Below, piece after piece: positions 7,795-18,323 of a stretch of DNA of 64,000 bases; the first letter of the stretch is position 1; each line of letters opens with the position of its first letter. The notes beneath the pieces are model-generated. The model had not been told where the DNA came from and ran no database searches. It saw only the letters and a list, made by a program, of their open reading frames with translations. The DNA is from Clostridia bacterium (GTDB taxonomy: Bacteria; Bacillota; Clostridia; UBA1381; UBA9506), in NCBI GenBank assembly GCA_017549205.1, contig JAFYVH010000005.1, positions 1 through 64,000 of the forward strand, given 5' to 3'. The position numbers and the translations under genes were made by a program.

Positions 7795-7842
7795 GGGTTT
7801 GCTCCTCTCCATTTTATGTATCAAATCATGGCGCAAAAAGAT

Positions 7843-9093
7843 TTATTCGCCTTGTAAAGCCATTGCGTTTTGGGCAGCGTTTAAGCCCGCCAAATAGCCT
7901 GTTGAAAAAGCGATTTGCAGGTTATAACCGCCGGTATAAGCATCCACATCAATGACCTCGCCGGCAAAATAAAGCCCGGTGACAAGCTTTGACTCCATTG
8001 TCTTGGGTGAAATTTCCCGGGTGGACACACCGCCTGAGGTGATGATGGCCTCGGCAATGGGACGGGGACGGGTGATGTTTAGCGTAAGATGCTTAAAGAG
8101 ATGAACAAGCTTTTGCCGCTCGGCCCGTGTGATTTCGTTCACCTTTTTTCGTGGGTCAATATCGGAAAGCCGCACGATGATGGGAATAAGTTTTTTAGGC
8201 AAGAGCATATCCAAACTGTTAATAAAATCCTTATTAATTTCAGCAGCAAAATCCCGCAGGATGCGAGCGTCAAGCTGGCTTTCGTCTAAGGCGGGCTTTA
8301 AGTCAATCTCAACCCGATATTGATTTTTGTCAAAGTCCCGCATGTGTGCACTGGCAGAAAGCACCAAAGGACCAGACAAGCCAAAATGGGTTAAAAGCAT
8401 TTCGCCGTTTTCTTCATATATTATTTTATTCGTCTTATCCAAGGTGCGCAGGCATACATTTTTTAAAGAAAGGCCCATAGCCTCCCGGGGCCAATGCTCT
8501 TTCGTTTCTAAAGGAACGAGGGAGGGGCGAGGTGTGGTGATGGTGTGTCCCAGATTTTTGGCAAAGGAAAGACCGTCTCCGGTTGAACCCGTTTGGGGAT
8601 AAGTGAGGCCACCGGTGGCAATCACAACTGCGGATGCGGTTATTTTTTCACCGTTTTTAAGCTTTACACCCGTAACAGCGTCATCTTTTGTCATTAGACC
8701 TGCAACCTCTTTGTGCAGACGGAGAGATTGACCGGCGTAGTCGACAAAAACCTTTACCACATCAGCGGCTTTGTCGCTGACAGGAAAAACCCGTCCACCG
8801 CGCTCTACCTTTGTTTCAACGCCGTTGCGGTGCAAAAAAGTGCGCAAATCTTCGTTGTTAAAAGCAGAAAAAGCGCTATATAAAAATCGATTATTTGAAG
8901 GGATTTGTGCCATAAATTCAGTGATATCTGTGGCGTTGGTCACATTGCAGCGACCTTTGCCGGTAATCATTAGTTTTTTGCCCGGACGGTCACCCTTTTC
9001 TAAAACCAGGGTTTTGGCTCCTATAGAAAGAGCTGTGCCCGCAGCCATCAGCCCTGCTGCGCCGCCACCAATCACAATTACATCATAATCCAT
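7843..9093 (-). CDS. HI0933/YhiN-family FAD-dependent oxidoreductase
   Basis: A flavoprotein of the HI0933 (BaiN-like) family. The N-terminal FAD motif is VIGGGAAGLMAAG, followed by EKGDRPGKKLMITGKGRCNVTN, and the C-terminal signature is TSGGVSTREISPKTMESK..GLYFAGEVIDVDAYTGGYNLQ. The family is widespread; one clostridial member takes part in bile acid dehydroxylation, but the usual substrate is unknown. The start is uncertain: TTG 9111, ATG 9105 and ATG 9093 are in frame. I prefer 9093 (MDYDVIVIGGG) because GAGG lies 12 bp ahead of it and directly abuts 9105. First gene of an operon with hflX and the YigZ-family gene. Confidence 0.92.
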   Translation of the reverse strand: MDYDVIVIGGGAAGLMAAGTALSIGAKTLVLEKGDRPGKKLMITGKGRCNVTNATDITEFMAQIPSNNRFLYSAFSAFNNEDLRTFLHRNGVETKVERGGRVFPVSDKAADVVKVFVDYAGQSLRLHKEVAGLMTKDDAVTGVKLKNGEKITASAVVIATGGLTYPQTGSTGDGLSFAKNLGHTITTPRPSLVPLETKEHWPREAMGLSLKNVCLRTLDKTNKIIYEENGEMLLTHFGLSGPLVLSASAHMRDFDKNQYRVEIDLKPALDESQLDARILRDFAAEINKDFINSLDMLLPKKLIPIIVRLSDIDPRKKVNEITRAERQKLVHLFKHLTLNITRPRPIAEAIITSGGVSTREISPKTMESKLVTGLYFAGEVIDVDAYTGGYNLQIAFSTGYLAGLNAAQNAMALQGE

Positions 9094-9126
9094 GCCATCA
9101 CTCATCCTCAAAAATTCTTACTTTTT

Positions 9127-9155
9127 AGTATAACAGACAGAGGAAAAATTATCAA
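9127..9155 (-). promoter_or_regulatory. promoter of the flavoprotein-hflX-yigZ operon
   Basis: On the minus strand TTGATA (9150-9155), 17 bp, TATACT (9127-9132). Confidence 0.8.
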
Positions 9156-9242
9156 TATAAAGAAACATGGAGATATAAGAAGAAAATAAAAGCATTTTAG
9201 AGAAATAAGGAGTTATTTTTAAAATTCAACCTCACATAATAT

Positions 9243-9271
9243 TTGCCAAAACAAGAAATATTGAGTAATAT
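9243..9271 (+). promoter_or_regulatory. promoter of groESL
   Basis: TTGCCA (9243-9248), 17 bp, TAATAT (9266-9271), ending 11 bp ahead of the CIRCE operator. That is the usual arrangement for HrcA-controlled chaperone genes. An alternative -10, TATACT at 9271, lacks a matching -35 box. Confidence 0.7.
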
Positions 9272-9282
9272 ATACTGTAGAT

Positions 9283-9309
9283 TTAGCACTCAATAAGAGA
9301 GAGTGCTAA
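9283..9309 (+). promoter_or_regulatory. CIRCE operator (HrcA site)
   Basis: TTAGCACTC-N9-GAGTGCTAA, an exact match to the CIRCE consensus, lies at the start of the groESL transcript. HrcA bound here would repress the operon until heat stress. hrcA itself is not in the window. Confidence 0.97.
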
Positions 9310-9336
9310 CAATGTGTTTAATTTTACTTAACATAA

Positions 9337-9636
<300 letters not shown>

Positions 9637-9640
9637 TTAA

Positions 9641-11281
<1,641 letters not shown>

Positions 11282-11323
11282 AAGCCAAAAGTGCCATCTG
11301 CGTTCAAGCTAAAATAAGGTTAT

Positions 11324-11362
11324 CACCCCACTTGCAGATACATTCTGTGAGTGGGGTTTTTC
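11324..11362 (+). terminator. terminator of groESL
   Basis: ACCCCACT / AGTGGGGT with a loop of about 17 nt, then TTTTTC. The rest of the 265-bp gap holds only the next operon's promoter. Confidence 0.8.
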
Positions 11363-11446
11363 TTTGCCGATTGGATTTTTTTGCTTTTATATCACAATTT
11401 TGGTCAAAATTGCATATTAAAACGGGGTAAAAGCGCCTAAATGTTA

Positions 11447-11475
11447 TTGACATTTACTGATTCTGTTGATATAAT
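11447..11475 (+). promoter_or_regulatory. promoter of the polysaccharide operon
   Basis: TTGACA (11447-11452), 17 bp, TATAAT (11470-11475), a perfect consensus about 70 bp ahead of the first gene. No other comparable promoter is evident inside the next 18 kb on this strand, so one long transcript is likely. Confidence 0.85.
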
Positions 11476-11546
11476 ATATTATGTATACTCATGTGGTTTT
11501 TCAGTTAGTTTCAGGTGAGAAATAAAAACAGAAAAGAAGGATACAA

Positions 11547-12674
11547 ATGCAAAGAAGAATTTATCTTTCGTCCCCTTGTATGAACGGGGCGGAGCAGGAA
11601 TTTATCAAAGAGGCGTTTGATACAAACTGGGTTGCACCTTTAGGTAAGAATGTAACAGAGTTTGAGAACGAGATCATGGCATATAGCGGTGTTTCCGGAG
11701 CAGTGGCTATGAATGCAGGCACAGCAGCCATTCACATGGCGTTGCGTGCGGTTGGCGTGACTGCCGGAGATGTGGTTTTTTGCCAGTCTTTAACCTTTTC
11801 TGCCAGCGCAAATCCTATTGTATATCAAGGTGCTACGCCTGTTTTTATTGACAGTGAGCCGGACACATGGAACATGAGCCCTGAAGCACTGAAACGCGCC
11901 TTTAAAAAATATCCGCATCCCAAAGCGGTTGTGGTTGTTCACCTTTATGGCACACCGGCTAAAATGGACGAAATTATGGCTCTGTGCAAAGAGCACAATG
12001 TGCCTTTGATTGAGGATGCTGCCGAGGGTTTGGGTGGCAGCTACAAAGGAAAGAAGCTGGGCGCTTTTGGTGACTTTGGCATTTATTCCTTTAACGGCAA
12101 CAAAATTATCACCACATCCGGTGGCGGTATGCTAGTGGGTAATGATACAGAAAAGCTTAAAACAGTTTTAAAGTGGATTACCCAAAGCAGAGAGCCTGCC
12201 CCCTGGTATCAGCATGAGGAGCTTGGCTATAACTACCGCATGAGTAACATCGTGGCAGGTATTGGTCGGGGACAGATGACGGCTTTAGTAGACCATGTTG
12301 CCCAGAAAACGAAAATCTATCATACATACAAAGAGGCATTTTGTGATTTGCCCGTGACCATGCAGCCATACCTTGAAGAAACCGTGCCGAATCACTGGCT
12401 TTCTGTTTTTACGATTGATGAGGGATGTGATGTGTCACCCCTTTCCATCATGGAAACGCTGCAGAAAGAAAATGTGGAAAGTCGCCCGGTTTGGAAACCC
12501 ATGCACATGCAACCTTTTTATGCATCCTGTGATTTCTTTGCTCATGGTGAAGAAGGTGAGTGCATCAGCGAGGATGTGTTTGCTCGTGGTCTTTGCCTAC
12601 CCAGCGACTTTTACCCACAGATGACGCAAAAAGAGCAGAATGAGATTATCGAAATCATTAAGGGGTTGTTTTAA
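11547..12674 (+). CDS. DegT/DnrJ/EryC1-family sugar aminotransferase (EpsN-like)
   Basis: A PLP-dependent aminotransferase that adds an amino group to a keto nucleotide sugar. The 375-residue sequence has the family start (LSSPCMNGAEQEFIKEAF), the PLP phosphate-binding NAGTAAIHMALRA, DAAEGLGGSYKGKK near 158, and the Schiff-base Lys about position 186 in FNGNKIITTSGGG. It is close in pattern to EpsN and PglE, which make UDP-4-amino-4,6-dideoxy-GlcNAc. The next gene is a PglC-like transferase, as in the Bacillus eps operon, so a diamino sugar may start the repeat unit. No dedicated retaining 4,6-dehydratase is in the cluster. First gene of the operon. Confidence 0.92.
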   Translation: MQRRIYLSSPCMNGAEQEFIKEAFDTNWVAPLGKNVTEFENEIMAYSGVSGAVAMNAGTAAIHMALRAVGVTAGDVVFCQSLTFSASANPIVYQGATPVFIDSEPDTWNMSPEALKRAFKKYPHPKAVVVVHLYGTPAKMDEIMALCKEHNVPLIEDAAEGLGGSYKGKKLGAFGDFGIYSFNGNKIITTSGGGMLVGNDTEKLKTVLKWITQSREPAPWYQHEELGYNYRMSNIVAGIGRGQMTALVDHVAQKTKIYHTYKEAFCDLPVTMQPYLEETVPNHWLSVFTIDEGCDVSPLSIMETLQKENVESRPVWKPMHMQPFYASCDFFAHGEEGECISEDVFARGLCLPSDFYPQMTQKEQNEIIEIIKGLF

Positions 12675-13304
12675 TTGTACCGTAAATTCGGAAAGCGGCT
12701 ATTTGACATTGTTTGCGCTTTAGCAGCACTTTTGGTGTTCGGTTGGCTATACATAATTGTTGCCATTTTAGTCCGCATTAAGCTTGGTAGCCCTGTGCTT
12801 TTTCAGCAAGAAAGACCGGGCAAGGACGAAAAAATCTTTAAGCTGTATAAATTTCGCACCATGACGGATGCTCGTGACGAAGAGGGCAATCTTTTGCCCG
12901 ACGAGGTGCGCTTGACCCGATTTGGCCGTCTGCTTCGAAAAACAAGTTTAGATGAACTGCCTGAAGCCTTTAACATTTTAAAAGGCGACATGAGCGTTGT
13001 GGGACCACGGCCTCTTTTGGTAGAATACTTGCCTTATTACACAGAGGAAGAACGCCACAGACATGATGTGCGCCCGGGTTTAACAGGGCTGGCACAGATT
13101 AATGGCAGAAATGCAATTACTTGGGAAGAAAAGTTTGCGTGGGATTTAAATTACATAAAAAGAATTACTTTTTGGGGCGATGTGAAAATTATTTTTCAAA
13201 CGGTGATTAAAACGGTAATGAGAAAGGATATTCTGGTTGGGAAGGAATTTGTTGTAGAAAAGTTTATTCCTCACAGAACAAAGAACGATTCGATTATGAG
13301 GTGA
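12675..13304 (+). CDS. PglC/EpsL-like phosphoglycosyl transferase
   Basis: A small monotopic bacterial sugar transferase (PF02397), which moves a sugar phosphate from UDP-sugar to undecaprenyl phosphate and so starts each repeat unit at the inner membrane face. The 209-residue length is that of the catalytic core only. One hydrophobic re-entrant helix covers about 11-33, the catalytic Asp-Glu pair is D93-E94 in SLDELPE, and SVVGPRPLL and RPGLTGLAQINGRN are conserved. It starts with TTG immediately after the aminotransferase stop, with AAGGGG 8 bp ahead, implying coupled translation. Confidence 0.93.
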   Translation: MYRKFGKRLFDIVCALAALLVFGWLYIIVAILVRIKLGSPVLFQQERPGKDEKIFKLYKFRTMTDARDEEGNLLPDEVRLTRFGRLLRKTSLDELPEAFNILKGDMSVVGPRPLLVEYLPYYTEEERHRHDVRPGLTGLAQINGRNAITWEEKFAWDLNYIKRITFWGDVKIIFQTVIKTVMRKDILVGKEFVVEKFIPHRTKNDSIMR

Positions 13305-13309
13305 AGCAT

Positions 13310-13825
13310 ATGCTAAAACTTCAGTGCAGAAACATTCATTTGCGTGAATTTGCGGAAACTGATATTGAGAATAAGGTTCACTGGATTAATGATGAAAAAA
13401 ACAATCGTTATCTTCACTATGATCTTCCGTTGTCAATCGAGAAGACAAAGAACTGGTTTCAAAACAAGGCAGAAAACAGACTTGATTGTGTTATTGAGTA
13501 TCAGGGCATTGCAGTGGGACTTATAGGTCTTTTAAATATTGATAAGCAAAATCAAAAAGCCGAGTTTTATATTAGTATGGGGCGGGACGATTTTAAGCGT
13601 AAAGGTATTGCAACACTGTCAACTAAATTGCTTTTGTCTTATGCATTTGAAGATTTAAAGTTGAATAAAATTTATTTAAATGTTGATGAAGAAAACATAG
13701 CGGCATGTAATTTATATGAAAAAATTGGTTTTACCCTAGAGGGACGATTCATACAGGATATGTTTCATAGGGGGAAATTGATTAATCGCTTACGCTATGC
13801 AATTTTGCGAGAAGAATGGGTGTAG
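13310..13825 (+). CDS. GNAT-family N-acetyltransferase
   Basis: A RimJ/RimL-type GNAT acetyltransferase of 171 residues. The acetyl-CoA binding segment is near GRDDFKRKGIATLSTKLLL, followed by the conserved NIAACNLYEKIGF. In this position it may acylate the 4-amino sugar made by the first gene's enzyme, as PseH and related GNAT enzymes do; this is inference. I chose ATG 13310, 5 bp after GAGGTG; GTG 13301 is in frame but has no ribosome site. The gene begins 5 bp after the transferase gene ends. Confidence 0.88.
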   Translation: MLKLQCRNIHLREFAETDIENKVHWINDEKNNRYLHYDLPLSIEKTKNWFQNKAENRLDCVIEYQGIAVGLIGLLNIDKQNQKAEFYISMGRDDFKRKGIATLSTKLLLSYAFEDLKLNKIYLNVDEENIAACNLYEKIGFTLEGRFIQDMFHRGKLINRLRYAILREEWV

Positions 13826-13827
13826 GT

Positions 13828-14793
13828 ATGAATATTTTAATTCTAAGTGCTGGAACAAGAAATAAAATAGTGCAATATTTCAAAAAAGCCATTGGTGAAA
13901 AAGGCAAAGTTATTGCAACGGATATGAGCGAGTTAGCTCCCGCTGTTTATGATGCAGATAAGTTCTACAAGGTCCCCTGCAAGACAGATGCGGGATATAT
14001 AGATGTGATCCTTGATATCTGCAAGAAAGAAAATATTACCGGTGTGCTTTCGCTGATTGATCCTGAATTGTCACTTCTTTCAAAACATAAGGAGGATTTT
14101 GAAAAAATCGGCACCACGGTAATCGGCTCTGAATATGAGCTTTGTGAGCGTGCACTTGATAAAATGCAAATGTATCAATGGCTTTTAGACATGGGTTATA
14201 ACTGTGCAAAAAGCTACACCGATAAAGATAGCTTTTATGCAGATGTAGAAAAAGGGGAAATCACATATCCCGTTTTTGTAAAACCGGTCAGAGGCAGTGC
14301 GAGTGTTGCTATTTCTAAGGTTTATGAAAAGGAAACTTTGGAACTTTTGTTTTCCCGCAATGATAATCTGATGATCCAACAATTTCTAAATGGCCAGGAA
14401 ATTGGTGCAGATGTATATATTGACATGGTCAGCGGAGAAGTTGTTTCTATTTTTACCAAAAAGAAGATTGTGATGCGTGCCGGCGAAACGGATAAAGCAG
14501 TTTCTTTTAAGGATGACAAACTGTTTGAATTAATTGAGGAATTTGCGAAAAAAAGCGGTTGGTTGGGACAGATTGATATTGATATTTTTGATGTTGACGG
14601 CGAGTATTACATATCAGAAGTTAATCCGCGTTTTGGCGGGGGCTATCCACACGCCTATGAATGCGGTTGTGATCACATGAAATTGATTGTGAACAATCTT
14701 GCTAAAAAAGCAAATGAAAAAAATATCGGTGCATATGAGGAAAATATTTCTATGATGAAATATAGTGAAATAAAAATTCTTAGAAACCGGTAG
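13828..14793 (+). CDS. ATP-grasp ligase (CarB/PylC-like)
   Basis: A 321-residue ATP-grasp enzyme that would join a carboxylate to an amine using ATP. It has an N-terminal Rossmann-like pre-ATP-grasp domain (MNILILSAGTRNKIVQYF), a central ATP-grasp fold with VFVKPVRGSASVAISKV, and a C-terminal metal/ATP site in EVNPRFGGGYPHAYECG. Such genes recur in polysaccharide clusters. A natural idea here is ligation of an amino acid or similar acid to the amino sugar, but the substrate cannot be read from sequence. I chose ATG 13828, 2 bp after the GNAT stop, over 13816. Confidence 0.88.
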   Translation: MNILILSAGTRNKIVQYFKKAIGEKGKVIATDMSELAPAVYDADKFYKVPCKTDAGYIDVILDICKKENITGVLSLIDPELSLLSKHKEDFEKIGTTVIGSEYELCERALDKMQMYQWLLDMGYNCAKSYTDKDSFYADVEKGEITYPVFVKPVRGSASVAISKVYEKETLELLFSRNDNLMIQQFLNGQEIGADVYIDMVSGEVVSIFTKKKIVMRAGETDKAVSFKDDKLFELIEEFAKKSGWLGQIDIDIFDVDGEYYISEVNPRFGGGYPHAYECGCDHMKLIVNNLAKKANEKNIGAYEENISMMKYSEIKILRNR

Positions 14794-14816
14794 TCTTTAA
14801 GGGGGCAAAACGGCTT

Positions 14817-16025
14817 ATGAATATCCTTTTTTTATCGATTGGCAGACTAAGTGATTTAACGGCAAAATCTCTCTATCCTGATTTGCTCAGGCAATTAAAG
14901 GACCAAGGTAACAATGTTTTTGTAGTTTGCCCGCGTGAGAGACGGATGAACTTAAATACAGAGGAAAGCATCGAATATGGCATAAAGGTTTTGCGTGTGA
15001 AAATCGGCAACATCACAAAGACAAATCTGATTGAAAAAGGTCTTTCCACCCTTTTTATTGAGCAGCAGTTTAAAAGTGCCATTAAAAAGTATTATAAAGA
15101 TGTGAAATTTGATTTGGTGCTCTATTCCACGCCACCCATCACCTTTGCAGGCGTGATTAACTATGTGAAAAAGAGGGACAACGCCAAAAGCTATTTGCTT
15201 TTGAAAGATATTTTCCCACAAAACGCCGTGGATTTGGGCATGTTTTCAAAGAAGAGCCCAATTTATTGGTTTTTCAGGCAAAAAGAAAAGCAGCTCTATC
15301 GTCTGTCGGACTCTATTGGTTGCATGAGTCAGGCCAATGTGGATTATGTGCTGAAGCACAACCCTAAGGTCGAGCCGTGCAAAGTTCATGTAAACCCCAA
15401 CAGCGTTGAAGCGATCATGATGGATATAAATCCGGCAGAACGGAAAACGATCCGGGAAAAATATGGAATCCCTGAGAATAAAAAAGTGTTTATTTATGGC
15501 GGTAATCTGGGCAAACCACAAGGCATTCCCTTTTTAATCGAATGTCTTAAAGCGGCAAAAAGCCAGTCAGATGCTTTCTTTGTTGTTAGTGGCACAGGAA
15601 CGGAATATCCCAAATTAAAAACCTTTAATGAAACCGAAAAGCCTGAAAATGTGTTGCTCATCAATGGTCTGCCCCGAGAGGAATATGAAACGCTGGTTTC
15701 TGCCTGCGATGTAGGACTTATCTTTTTAGACCATCGCTTTACCATTCCCAACTTTCCGTCAAGGCTTTTATCCTATATGCAAGATGCCATGCCAGTGCTT
15801 GCCTGCACTGACCCAAATACCGATGTGGGCAAGGTTATAGAAGATGGTGGCTTTGGCTGGTGGTGCGAGAGCAATGACGCCTCGACTTTTAGCGAGATGG
15901 TAGAAAAGGTTTGCTGCGCTGATCTTATTAAAATGGGTGAGCAGGCATATGAATATTTAAAAGAACATTATACAGTTGAAAAAAGCTGCGATATTATAAT
16001 GAATTATGTTGTAGGAGCGGAATGA
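14817..16025 (+). CDS. GT4 glycosyltransferase (WbuB-like)
   Basis: A 402-residue GT-B fold retaining transferase. The N-terminal acceptor domain starts MNILFLSIGRLSDLTAKS, and the C-terminal donor domain contains KKVFIYGGNLGKPQGI and the nucleotide-binding region near PNFPSRLLSYMQDAMPVLA. The overall pattern (LLKDIFPQNAVDLGMFSKKS) matches WbuB-like enzymes, which transfer L-FucNAc in O-antigen synthesis. That agrees with the capE-capF-capG genes further down the operon. Donor assignment is inference. Cytoplasmic, at the membrane. Confidence 0.87.
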   Translation: MNILFLSIGRLSDLTAKSLYPDLLRQLKDQGNNVFVVCPRERRMNLNTEESIEYGIKVLRVKIGNITKTNLIEKGLSTLFIEQQFKSAIKKYYKDVKFDLVLYSTPPITFAGVINYVKKRDNAKSYLLLKDIFPQNAVDLGMFSKKSPIYWFFRQKEKQLYRLSDSIGCMSQANVDYVLKHNPKVEPCKVHVNPNSVEAIMMDINPAERKTIREKYGIPENKKVFIYGGNLGKPQGIPFLIECLKAAKSQSDAFFVVSGTGTEYPKLKTFNETEKPENVLLINGLPREEYETLVSACDVGLIFLDHRFTIPNFPSRLLSYMQDAMPVLACTDPNTDVGKVIEDGGFGWWCESNDASTFSEMVEKVCCADLIKMGEQAYEYLKEHYTVEKSCDIIMNYVVGAE

Positions 16026-16026
16026 T

Positions 16027-17346
16027 ATGAATACATATGATCAGCTTATTGCAAAACAAACAAAACTTTCTTTAATTGGTTTGGGCTATGTTGGTCTGCC
16101 CATTGCCGTTGCCTTTGCCAAAAAAGTCGATGTCATCGGCTTTGATATTAACGCCCAAAAGGTTGAGCTTTATAAAAGCGGCATTGACCCCACCAACGAG
16201 GTGGGCAACGAAGTGGTTAAAACAACAAAAGTTGAGTTTACATCAGATGAAACAAAGCTTAAAGAAGCAAAGTTTCACATTGTTGCCGTTCCCACACCGG
16301 TAAAGGATGATAAAACCCCGGACTTAGCCCCCGTTGAGGGAGCCAGTCGTGTGCTGGGCAGAAATTTAACCCCCGGCAGCATCGTGGTTTATGAGTCCAC
16401 CGTTTATCCCGGTGTAACCGAGGATGTGTGTGTGCCGATTTTGGAAAAAGAAAGCGGACTTAAGTGCGGTGTCGACTTTAAAGTTGGCTATTCTCCCGAG
16501 CGCATCAACCCCGGTGACAAGGTGCATAGGCTTGAATCCATTGTAAAAATTGTTTCCGGTATGGATGATGAAACCTTAGATACTGTTGCCAAGGTGTATG
16601 AGCTTGTGATTGAGGCCGGTGTTCACAGAGCCGGCTCCATTAAAATTGCCGAGGCGGCCAAGGTTATTGAAAACAGCCAAAGAGATATTAACATTGCCTT
16701 TATGAACGAGCTTTCCATCATTTTTAACAAGCTGGGCATTGATACAAAATCGGTTTTAGAGGCCGCCGGCACCAAGTGGAATTTCCTGCCCTTTACGCCC
16801 GGTCTTGTGGGCGGACACTGCATTGGCATTGACCCCTATTATCTCACCTATAAAGCAGAACAAGTGGGCTATCACTCTCAGGTTATTCTGGCAGGACGCA
16901 GAATCAATGACGACATGGGCAAATATATTGGTGAAAATGTTGTGAAAAGCCTGATTAAAGCCGGTGTGCCCATTCATGATGCCAAGGTGGCAATTTTAGG
17001 TCTGACCTTTAAAGAAAACTGCCCTGACACAAGAAATACAAAGGTTGTTGACATCATTGAAGAATTGAAAGAATATGACATCATGCCGGTTGTTTGCGAC
17101 CCTGTGGCTGATGCTGACGAAGCCAAGAGATTATATGGCATCACCTTTGAAAGCCTTGCTAACATTAAAGACATGGATGCTGTCATCATCGCCGTTGCGC
17201 ATGACGAATTTAAAAAGTTGTCCCTGTGTGATTATGACAAGCTGTTTGCTCAAAAAGAGAACAGCAAAAAGGTTTTAATTGATGTTAAAGGTGTTTTAAA
17301 CAGAAAAGAGACAGAAAAAGAAAATTATAGATATTGGAGATTGTAA
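16027..17346 (+). CDS. UDP-HexNAc 6-dehydrogenase (TviB/WbpO-like)
   Basis: A 439-residue UDP-sugar dehydrogenase that oxidises C6 of a UDP-N-acetylhexosamine to the uronic acid with two NAD. It has the Rossmann motif LSLIGLGYVGLPIAVAF, the central helix, the catalytic Cys in FTPGLVGGHCIGIDPYYL, and the C-terminal UDP-binding domain with LGLTFKENCPDTRNTKV. The pattern is that of the TviB/WbpO group rather than UDP-glucose dehydrogenase. Together with the next gene, a TviC/WbpP-like 4-epimerase, it should give UDP-D-GalNAcA from UDP-GlcNAc. It starts 1 bp after the preceding gene. Confidence 0.93.
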   Translation: MNTYDQLIAKQTKLSLIGLGYVGLPIAVAFAKKVDVIGFDINAQKVELYKSGIDPTNEVGNEVVKTTKVEFTSDETKLKEAKFHIVAVPTPVKDDKTPDLAPVEGASRVLGRNLTPGSIVVYESTVYPGVTEDVCVPILEKESGLKCGVDFKVGYSPERINPGDKVHRLESIVKIVSGMDDETLDTVAKVYELVIEAGVHRAGSIKIAEAAKVIENSQRDINIAFMNELSIIFNKLGIDTKSVLEAAGTKWNFLPFTPGLVGGHCIGIDPYYLTYKAEQVGYHSQVILAGRRINDDMGKYIGENVVKSLIKAGVPIHDAKVAILGLTFKENCPDTRNTKVVDIIEELKEYDIMPVVCDPVADADEAKRLYGITFESLANIKDMDAVIIAVAHDEFKKLSLCDYDKLFAQKENSKKVLIDVKGVLNRKETEKENYRYWRL

Positions 17347-17348
17347 AA

Positions 17349-18323
17349 ATGGGCTATAGTGATGTGAAATTTCCTGCAGGCAGTCAGTTTTTGGTGACCG
17401 GCGGTGCGGGATTTATCGGTTCAAACATTTGTGAGGCGCTGCTTGGCATGGGCTATAAAGTGCGCTGTCTTGATAATTTCTCCACAGGAAAAAGAGAGAA
17501 CATAGCGGGCTTTATAAACAATGCAGATTTTGAACTTATCGAAGGTGACATCCGGGATTTTGATGTTTGCATGCAGGCCTGCGAGGGCGTTGATTATGTT
17601 TCTCATCAGGCTGCCTGGGGTAGCGTTCCCAGAAGCATTGAAATGCCCCTTGTTTATGAAGAGATAAACATTAAAGGCGCGCTGAATATGATGGAGGCGG
17701 CAAGACAAAACAAGGTTAAAAAATTTGTTTATGCTTCAAGCTCCTCAGTTTATGGCGACGAGCCCAATCTCCCCAAAACAGAGGACAGAGTGGGCAAGGT
17801 GCTTTCGCCTTATGCACTGACAAAAAAGACAAACGAAGAATATGCAAGGCTTTACACAAAGCTTTATGGGCTTGAGACTGTTGGTCTTCGTTATTTCAAT
17901 GTGTTTGGCAGACGGCAAGACCCCCACGGCTTTTATGCTGCCGTTATCCCTAAATTTGTTAAAGCTCTCCTTAACAATGAAGCCCCCACCATTAACGGTG
18001 ACGGCAAGCAATCGAGAGATTTTACCTATGTTGAAAATGTCATTGAAGCCAATCTTAAGGCCATGGCATCACCCTCAGAAGCCGCCGGCGAGACCTATAA
18101 CATTGCCTATGGGGGCCAGGTTTATTTGATTGATTTATATAATAAGCTTTGCGAGTTATTGGGTAAGGATATAAAACCTATTTTTGGTCCTGACAGAGCC
18201 GGAGATATTAAGCATTCCAATGCTGATATATCAAAAGCAAAACGACTTTTAGGCTACAGCCCGGATTATAATGCAGAAAAGGGACTTGAGCTGGCTGTCA
18301 ATTGGTATAAGGAGAATTTATGA
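17349..18323 (+). CDS. UDP-GlcNAc(A) 4-epimerase (TviC/WbpP-like)
   Basis: An extended short-chain dehydrogenase of 324 residues with N-terminal NAD motif TGGAGFIGSNICEALL and catalytic YALTK preceded by SSSSVYGDEPNLPK. The pattern (SHQAAWGSVPRSIE, LRYFNVFGRRQDPHGFYAAVIPKF) is that of WbpP/TviC C4-epimerases acting on UDP-GlcNAc or UDP-GlcNAcA. It works with the dehydrogenase before it to supply UDP-GalNAcA. I chose ATG 17349, 9 bp behind TGGAG; an earlier in-frame TTG at 17334 overlaps that ribosome site. Confidence 0.92.
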   Translation: MGYSDVKFPAGSQFLVTGGAGFIGSNICEALLGMGYKVRCLDNFSTGKRENIAGFINNADFELIEGDIRDFDVCMQACEGVDYVSHQAAWGSVPRSIEMPLVYEEINIKGALNMMEAARQNKVKKFVYASSSSVYGDEPNLPKTEDRVGKVLSPYALTKKTNEEYARLYTKLYGLETVGLRYFNVFGRRQDPHGFYAAVIPKFVKALLNNEAPTINGDGKQSRDFTYVENVIEANLKAMASPSEAAGETYNIAYGGQVYLIDLYNKLCELLGKDIKPIFGPDRAGDIKHSNADISKAKRLLGYSPDYNAEKGLELAVNWYKENL

